Below, in pieces: positions 30,577-34,779 of a DNA stretch of 34,779 bases; within the stretch, counting starts at the first letter, position 1, and each line of letters begins with the position of its first letter. Position numbers and translations under genes: made by a program. Below the pieces are notes generated by a model. That model was not told the origin of the DNA. It saw nothing but the letters and a program-made list of their open reading frames with translations, and made no database searches. The DNA comes from UBA2266 sp964406945 (GTDB lineage Bacteria; Planctomycetota; Phycisphaerae; Sedimentisphaerales; Anaerobacaceae): contig CAYOTO010000036.1 of the NCBI GenBank assembly GCA_964406945.1, positions 1 through 34,779 on the forward strand. The letters run 5' to 3'.

Positions 30577-31803
30577 ATGTCACAGAATGGAAATTCTTTT
30601 AGTCGCAGGCAGTTTATCGCCGGGGCCGGTGCGGCCGCCGCTTTTACCATTGCAAAACCCTCACACGTAAAAGCCACGTCGGCGAATTCGAAAATCAATA
30701 TTGGAATAATCGGCGTCGGCGGACGTGGCTCTTGGATTGCGGGTCTGTTTAAGGACAACGGCAATTACAACATTATTGCCGTTTCGGATTATTTCCAGGA
30801 CCGCGTGGATGCATGCGGCTCGAAGTTCAATCTTCCCGAGAGCAGACGCTTTACGGGACTTTCAAACCATGAAAAGCTTCTGGCGGTCGAGGGACTGGAT
30901 GCCGTTGCGATTATCAGTCCGCCGTATTTTCATCCGGAACAGGCCGCCGCGGCGGTGGATGCCGGCAAACACGTTTACATAGCGAAACCTGTCGCCGTCG
31001 ACGCCCCGGGGTGTCTGAGCATAGGCCAAAGCGGCCGGAAGGCGACGGACAAAGAACAGGTCTTCCTGGTCGACTTCCAAACCCGCGCCGACCGGTATTT
31101 CAAAGAGGCCCTAAAGCGGGTGCATGACGGGGCTATAGGAGAATATGCGTTCGGTGAGTCGTCCTACCATGCCGGTGATCCGTTCAGGAGCAAATACAAA
31201 TATCTGCAGGATGACCCGAATAACGCGGAGAACCGGCTGCGCGCCTGGGGCCTGGATCGCGTGCTTTCGGGCGACATCATTACCGAGCAGAACATTCACA
31301 CGCTCGACGTTGCTTCGTGGATCATGAACTCCGATCCTCTCTGGGCCGTCGGCACCGGCGAGCGCAAAGTTAGAAAGTTCGGCACCTGCTGTGATACGTT
31401 CAGCCTGTTCTTCCAGTATCCGGATAACGTAGGGGTTTCTTTTACGTCGCGGCAGTTCGACGGCCACGGTTCGCCGGGCGGGATCAACAACCGCATGTTC
31501 GGCGATCAGGGCGTATTGGAGACATCCTACGGCGGTCAGGTGCTGATCAGGGGCGAAAATTTCTACAGAGGCGGCAAGAGCCCGGCAATCTACAAGGAAG
31601 GCGCCCAGACGAATATCGCCGACTTCCACAAGGCCATCGTAAGCGGCGATTGGTCCAATACTACCGTGCCCGAATCGGTTCGCAGCAATCTGGTGACGGT
31701 GCTGGGACGAACCGCGGCCTATAGAAACGAAAAAGTCACATTCAAGCAACTGATCTCCGAAGGCGAAAAATTGGAGGCCGATCTGGCGGGCCTGAAAGCC
31801 TAA
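30577..31803 (+). CDS. Tat-exported Gfo/Idh/MocA-family oxidoreductase
   Basis: This 408-residue protein has a twin-arginine signal (FSRRQFIAGAGAAAAF) and a Rossmann domain: INIGIIGVGGRGSWIAGLF, IIAVSDYFQDRVDACGSKF, LDAVAIISPPYFHPEQAAAAVDAGKHVYIAKPVAVDAPGC. The AKP triplet replaces the usual EKP. The C-terminal domain contains SGDIITEQNIHTLDVASWIM, where the conserved His sits. The likely role is oxidation or epimerisation of a sugar in the periplasm. Three in-frame ATGs are close together; 30577 is favoured because GGAGG (30564-30568) is 8 nt before it and it begins the standard signal region. The TIM-barrel epimerase gene follows 148 nt later. Confidence 0.92.
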   Translation: MSQNGNSFSRRQFIAGAGAAAAFTIAKPSHVKATSANSKINIGIIGVGGRGSWIAGLFKDNGNYNIIAVSDYFQDRVDACGSKFNLPESRRFTGLSNHEKLLAVEGLDAVAIISPPYFHPEQAAAAVDAGKHVYIAKPVAVDAPGCLSIGQSGRKATDKEQVFLVDFQTRADRYFKEALKRVHDGAIGEYAFGESSYHAGDPFRSKYKYLQDDPNNAENRLRAWGLDRVLSGDIITEQNIHTLDVASWIMNSDPLWAVGTGERKVRKFGTCCDTFSLFFQYPDNVGVSFTSRQFDGHGSPGGINNRMFGDQGVLETSYGGQVLIRGENFYRGGKSPAIYKEGAQTNIADFHKAIVSGDWSNTTVPESVRSNLVTVLGRTAAYRNEKVTFKQLISEGEKLEADLAGLKA

Positions 31804-31951
31804 CCAGGACATTTAGCAGGAGATGCCGACGCAGTTAATATCCCGCGTTCTGGTTGGGCCCGCCTCGTGTCGAGCAAACGGACCGGTCGCAAAAAGAGAA
31901 ATCGTGAGAAAACCGGGCGATCCGGTCGCCCGCAAATTTCCCAGTTGCATA

Positions 31952-32836
31952 ATGAAACCCTCAAGAAGAAGGTTCCTGGCTGCTGCATCGGCCTTCGGGA
32001 CAGCGGCCCTGATAGATCCCGCCCGGCTGTCGGCGAAGACCGCCGAGAAGAAGAAACCAAAGGGTTTTCTGATCGGTGCTTGCGATTGGACGCTGGGTAA
32101 ACGCACTAACCCCGAAGCCCTCCTGGTCGCCAAAAGGATCGGGCTGGATGGTGTTCAGGTTGACTTCGGCGGCTCGGCCGATTCGCAGGATCTGCCTCTG
32201 TTCGATCCTCAGTTGCAGAAGATGTACTTGGATACCGCTAAAAGGAACGAAGTCAAGATAGCTTCCCTGGCGATGGGAAATCTCAATAGCGTGGCGTATA
32301 AATCCGATCCCAGGGCCGAGCGATGGGTTTCCCAGGCGGTGAATGTGGCAAAGGCAATGCAACAGAGGATCATTCTGCTGGCTTTTTTCGGCAACGGAGA
32401 TCTGAAAAACGACCCGAAGGGCGTGGAAAATACCATCGAACGGCTCAAAAAGGTGGCTCCAAAGGCTGAAAAGGCCAAGGTTACGCTTGGGATTGAAAGC
32501 TGGCTCAGTGCGCGTGAGCACCTGCATATAATCGAGAGTGTGGGCTCGCCGGCCGTGAAAGTCTACTACGACGTCGCGAATTCAAACAAGATGGGCTACG
32601 ATATCTGCAGCGAAATCCGTCAGCTCGGCCCGAAGATATGCCAGTTTCATGCCAAAGACTACAAAGACCTGTACGGCAAGGGCGAAATCGACTTCCCGGC
32701 GGTCCGCAGAGCCATGGACGATATCAAGTATCGCGGCTGGCTGGTAATGGAGGGCACAAAGATGCCGCTGGGCAGAGAGGAATCCTGCAAATACGACGAA
32801 CGGTACCTCAGAACAATCTTTCCCCGTAAGGCCTAA
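31952..32836 (+). CDS. Tat-exported sugar phosphate isomerase/epimerase-like TIM-barrel protein
   Basis: This 294-residue protein of the AP-endonuclease-2/xylose-isomerase-like TIM-barrel family carries a twin-arginine signal (MKPSRRRFLAAASAFGTAAL). The barrel shows family strands: IGLDGVQVDFGG, VKIASLAMGNLNSVAY, VTLGIESWLSAREH (with metal-binding Glu), VKVYYDVANSNKMGYD and ICQFHAKDYKDLYGKGEIDFPAV. The Glu, Asp, His and Glu (in RGWLVMEGTKM) are the metal-ligand positions. The start at 31952 is chosen for the Tat signal; an ATG at 31823 just after AGGAG is an alternative that would bury the signal under 43 residues. A small hairpin (31914-31932) lies before the start. Together with the preceding oxidoreductase it suggests sugar conversion in the periplasm. 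Confidence 0.88.
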   Translation: MKPSRRRFLAAASAFGTAALIDPARLSAKTAEKKKPKGFLIGACDWTLGKRTNPEALLVAKRIGLDGVQVDFGGSADSQDLPLFDPQLQKMYLDTAKRNEVKIASLAMGNLNSVAYKSDPRAERWVSQAVNVAKAMQQRIILLAFFGNGDLKNDPKGVENTIERLKKVAPKAEKAKVTLGIESWLSAREHLHIIESVGSPAVKVYYDVANSNKMGYDICSEIRQLGPKICQFHAKDYKDLYGKGEIDFPAVRRAMDDIKYRGWLVMEGTKMPLGREESCKYDERYLRTIFPRKA

Positions 32837-33044
32837 ATATCTGTAAACCAGTCCCTCAGATGCCTTCCTATCCCAGCCGCGGTTTACCCGGAACGGGCCT
32901 GTGGGGATTATTCTGGGCTAAAGCGGGAAAAATGTCGATATTTTCCTTAATGCGGCGGCTTGGTCCACTGATTTCACATCAAAACCGAGGTCCGCTTAGC
33001 AGGGTATCAGGTGTCGGCTCTCCGGCAGGCGAAAGGCTTAACAA

Positions 33045-33992
33045 ATGAAGAAATACCTCCAGATCATGCGTCCTGTGCACTGGACCAAGAATATTTTCGT
33101 GTTTGCGGGGCTTATCTTTGGCAAGAAACTGGCCGGGCCCATGGATGAGGTTCTGGCCTCGCTGGGTGCGGCTCTGGGGGCGTTTGCATGTTTTTGCCTC
33201 GCTGCTTCAGCCACGTATATCTTCAACGATATTCAGGATAGGCAGGCGGACCGAATGCATCCGACAAAACGCGAGCGGCCCATTGCGGCAGGGCGGGTTA
33301 ATGTGCGTTCGGCGGCGTTAATAGCCGCTATATGCGTGGCGGCGGCTGTTCTGGGGGCGTTTGCTGTCTCCAGGGATCTGGCGATTATCGTCGCCGGCTA
33401 TATAGTCCTCATGATGTTCTACTCGCTGGGCCTCAAGAATGCTATGATTCTGGACTGCATCGCCATTGCGATCGGTTTTTGCCTGCGGGCGATTGCCGGG
33501 GCGGTTGCGGTGGGGGTGTTCATTTCGCCCTGGCTGATCATCTGCACGTTTGCGTTGTGTCTTTTTCTGGCTTTTGGCAAGCGTCGCAGTGAAATCGCCC
33601 AGTTGCAGGACAACAGTGAGGCTTTTCGCAAGACTCTGGCCGGATATACGCCCGAGCTGCTTGCCCACATGCTGGACGTTACCAGCGGTCTGGCCGTGGT
33701 TTGTTTCCTGTTGTATGCGATGGACGAACGAACCAGGGCCCTTTTCGGTACAAATAATCTAGTGTATACGACGCCTTTTGTGCTCTATTGCATTTTCAGG
33801 TTCAGCGCGCTCATTCAGAAGGGCAAATATGCCGGCCCTGTGGAGTTGATAGTGCACGACAGGCCCTTTCAGTTGGGGCTGCTGGGCTGGCTGGTGGCGT
33901 GTGTAGCGGTTATTTATGCGGACAGTATCCCATTCATCGAGCCGGCCCGGTCTATGGTTTGGGTCGGCCTGGAAGGTAACACCATTGGCTAA
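33045..33992 (+). CDS. UbiA-family prenyltransferase (decaprenyl-phosphate phosphoribosyltransferase-like)
   Basis: This 315-residue membrane enzyme belongs to the UbiA superfamily, closest in pattern to decaprenyl-phosphate 5-phosphoribosyltransferases. The N-terminal MRPVHWTKNIFVFAGLIFG and the first metal-binding motif NDIQDRQADRMHPTKRERPIAAG (Asn61, Asp62, Asp65, Asp69) are typical; YSLGLKNAMILDCIAIAIGFCLRAIAGAVAV forms the second characteristic region. Eight or nine membrane segments are likely. Such enzymes transfer phosphoribose to a polyprenyl phosphate, giving lipid-linked sugar for envelope polymers. The substrate is inferred from family resemblance. It overlaps the downstream pseudouridine synthase by 8 nt. 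Confidence 0.9.
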   Translation: MKKYLQIMRPVHWTKNIFVFAGLIFGKKLAGPMDEVLASLGAALGAFACFCLAASATYIFNDIQDRQADRMHPTKRERPIAAGRVNVRSAALIAAICVAAAVLGAFAVSRDLAIIVAGYIVLMMFYSLGLKNAMILDCIAIAIGFCLRAIAGAVAVGVFISPWLIICTFALCLFLAFGKRRSEIAQLQDNSEAFRKTLAGYTPELLAHMLDVTSGLAVVCFLLYAMDERTRALFGTNNLVYTTPFVLYCIFRFSALIQKGKYAGPVELIVHDRPFQLGLLGWLVACVAVIYADSIPFIEPARSMVWVGLEGNTIG

Positions 33993-34728
33993 GCAGAGAT
34001 TACAGAAGATTTTGGCGGCGGCGGGGATTGGATCGCGAAGGGCCTGCGAGGATTTGATCGAGCAGGGTGTGGTCCGGGTCAACCGCAAGGTGGTAGACGA
34101 ACTGCCGGCTTTCGCCGATCCCGGTAAGGATGTCATAACTGTAAGCGGTAAAAGGGTTTACAGTGAAAAGAAGGTGTACTATTTGCTGAACAAGCCTAAA
34201 GGTGTGATATGCACCAGCAGCGATCCCCGGGGAAGGAAGACGGCGGTTTCGCTGGTTGAGGTTCCCGAGCGGGTATTTTGCGTTGGGCGTCTGGACGCCG
34301 ATACTACCGGTTTGATCATACTTACGAACGACAGCGAGTTGGCCAATCTCTTAACACATCCGCGTTACGGTGTGCCTAAGACTTACGTGGCCAAGGTAAA
34401 AGGCCGGGCCAACGGAGAAGCGATAGAGAAGCTGAAAAAGGGGGTCTGGCTCAGCGAGGGCAAAACCGGCAGGGCCGCCGTGCGGATAGCCAGACGGGGC
34501 AAGATGGAATCGCTTGTAGAGATCACGATTACGCAGGGGCTGAACCGGCAGATTCGCAGGATGTTTGCAAAAGTAGGGCTGCCGGTCAAGGGTCTTAAAC
34601 GCACGCGGATAGGGAGAATTGACGATAGAGGACTGGGCCAGGGCAAGTTCAGGCACCTGACGAAGGTTGAGATTGCGTACCTCAAGAGCGCCGGCCGCGG
34701 CGGCAAAAGCCGCAAAAAGCGTTCCTAA
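33985..34728 (+). CDS. rRNA pseudouridine synthase, RsuA/RluB/E/F family
   Basis: This 247-residue enzyme isomerises a uridine in ribosomal RNA to pseudouridine. An S4 RNA-binding domain comes first (QRLQKILAAAGIGSRRACEDLIEQGVVRVN). The catalytic domain has the active-site Asp104 in VGRLDADTTGLIILTND, and YYLLNKPKGVICT and GLNRQIRRMFAKVGLPVKGLKRTRIG are family blocks. The C-terminal tail is basic (GRGGKSRKKRS). The TTG at 33985 is chosen as start because GGAAGGT is about 8 nt upstream and it gives the standard MAKQRLQK opening, overlapping the upstream stop; the frame to 33916 is open but unrelated. Which rRNA position is modified cannot be told (RluB or RsuA). Confidence 0.92.
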   Translation: MAKQRLQKILAAAGIGSRRACEDLIEQGVVRVNRKVVDELPAFADPGKDVITVSGKRVYSEKKVYYLLNKPKGVICTSSDPRGRKTAVSLVEVPERVFCVGRLDADTTGLIILTNDSELANLLTHPRYGVPKTYVAKVKGRANGEAIEKLKKGVWLSEGKTGRAAVRIARRGKMESLVEITITQGLNRQIRRMFAKVGLPVKGLKRTRIGRIDDRGLGQGKFRHLTKVEIAYLKSAGRGGKSRKKRS

Positions 34729-34779
34729 GAGCCGTGTGGATTGAGAAAACGGGGGATTCAATAGTATTTGCCCATTAAG

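Noticed and set aside
32843..32887. GTAAACC/GGTTTAC inverted repeat after the epimerase gene
   Set aside because: Seven base pairs around a 31-nt loop and no T-tract; likely chance.

Overview
The window looks like chromosomal DNA of a planctomycete-type bacterium, most likely from the Phycisphaerae / Sedimentisphaerales side of the phylum. This is inferred from the gene mix alone: several Tat-exported catabolic enzymes (ThuA-like protein, sulfatase, two Gfo/Idh/MocA oxidoreductases, a TIM-barrel epimerase), a secreted beta-helix protein with a dockerin-like module, an FG-GAP/VCBS repeat protein, a prepilin-like protein with a C-terminal H-x-DG motif, and a GYF_2-domain membrane protein. Both ends are cut. 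The left end opens inside an ABC ATPase gene and the right end lies just after an rRNA pseudouridine synthase gene. No rRNA, tRNA, CRISPR array, transposase or phage gene was recognised.

Layout. 1-3453 (+): MacB-type export operon (ATPase remnant, permease, TolC-like lipoprotein), tightly coupled by overlaps. 4099-5131 (+): tiny zinc-ribbon protein followed by 2,3-BPG-dependent phosphoglycerate mutase. 5485-6969 (+): GYF_2 membrane protein and an unrecognised cytoplasmic protein. 7003-7219: remnant of a secreted GH16-like enzyme. 7416-12435 (+): ThuA-like protein with a strong terminator, an ATP-grasp ligase paired with a membrane-anchored class I amidotransferase/hydrolase, and a sulfatase. 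12510-15340 (+): kbl, a pseudopilin with a near-consensus promoter, and an NTF2-like membrane protein. 15363-22827 (-): dockerin/beta-helix protein, FG-GAP protein with an in-frame TGA, tdh, Gfo/Idh oxidoreductase, surE. 23033-23731 (+): NAD(P)HX epimerase with a consensus promoter that appears to give a leaderless transcript. 23944-26339 (-): membrane coiled-coil protein with a BRCT-like tail, and a HAD hydrolase. 26616-34728: DUF429 protein (+), orphan sugar-type ABC permease (-), acyl-CoA synthetase (+), Tat Gfo/Idh oxidoreductase and TIM-barrel epimerase (+), UbiA-type prenyltransferase and RsuA/RluB-type pseudouridine synthase (+).

How it fits together. kbl and tdh form the two-step threonine-to-glycine route although they lie 5.5 kb apart on opposite strands. 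The sulfatase, ThuA, Gfo/Idh, epimerase, beta-helix and GH16-remnant genes suggest extracellular or periplasmic breakdown of sulfated or modified polysaccharides. A short motif, GGTTTGCA, recurs in front of several of these genes and may be a shared operator.

The most interesting observation is the FG-GAP gene at 18110-19075 (-). A single in-frame TGA, followed at once by a Cys codon, interrupts an otherwise intact reading frame. A perfect 7-bp hairpin with a UGU loop begins 13 nt after the TGA, which fits the layout of a bacterial SECIS element. It is a candidate selenoprotein of a repeat family where selenocysteine is not expected; a simple nonsense mutation remains the main alternative.
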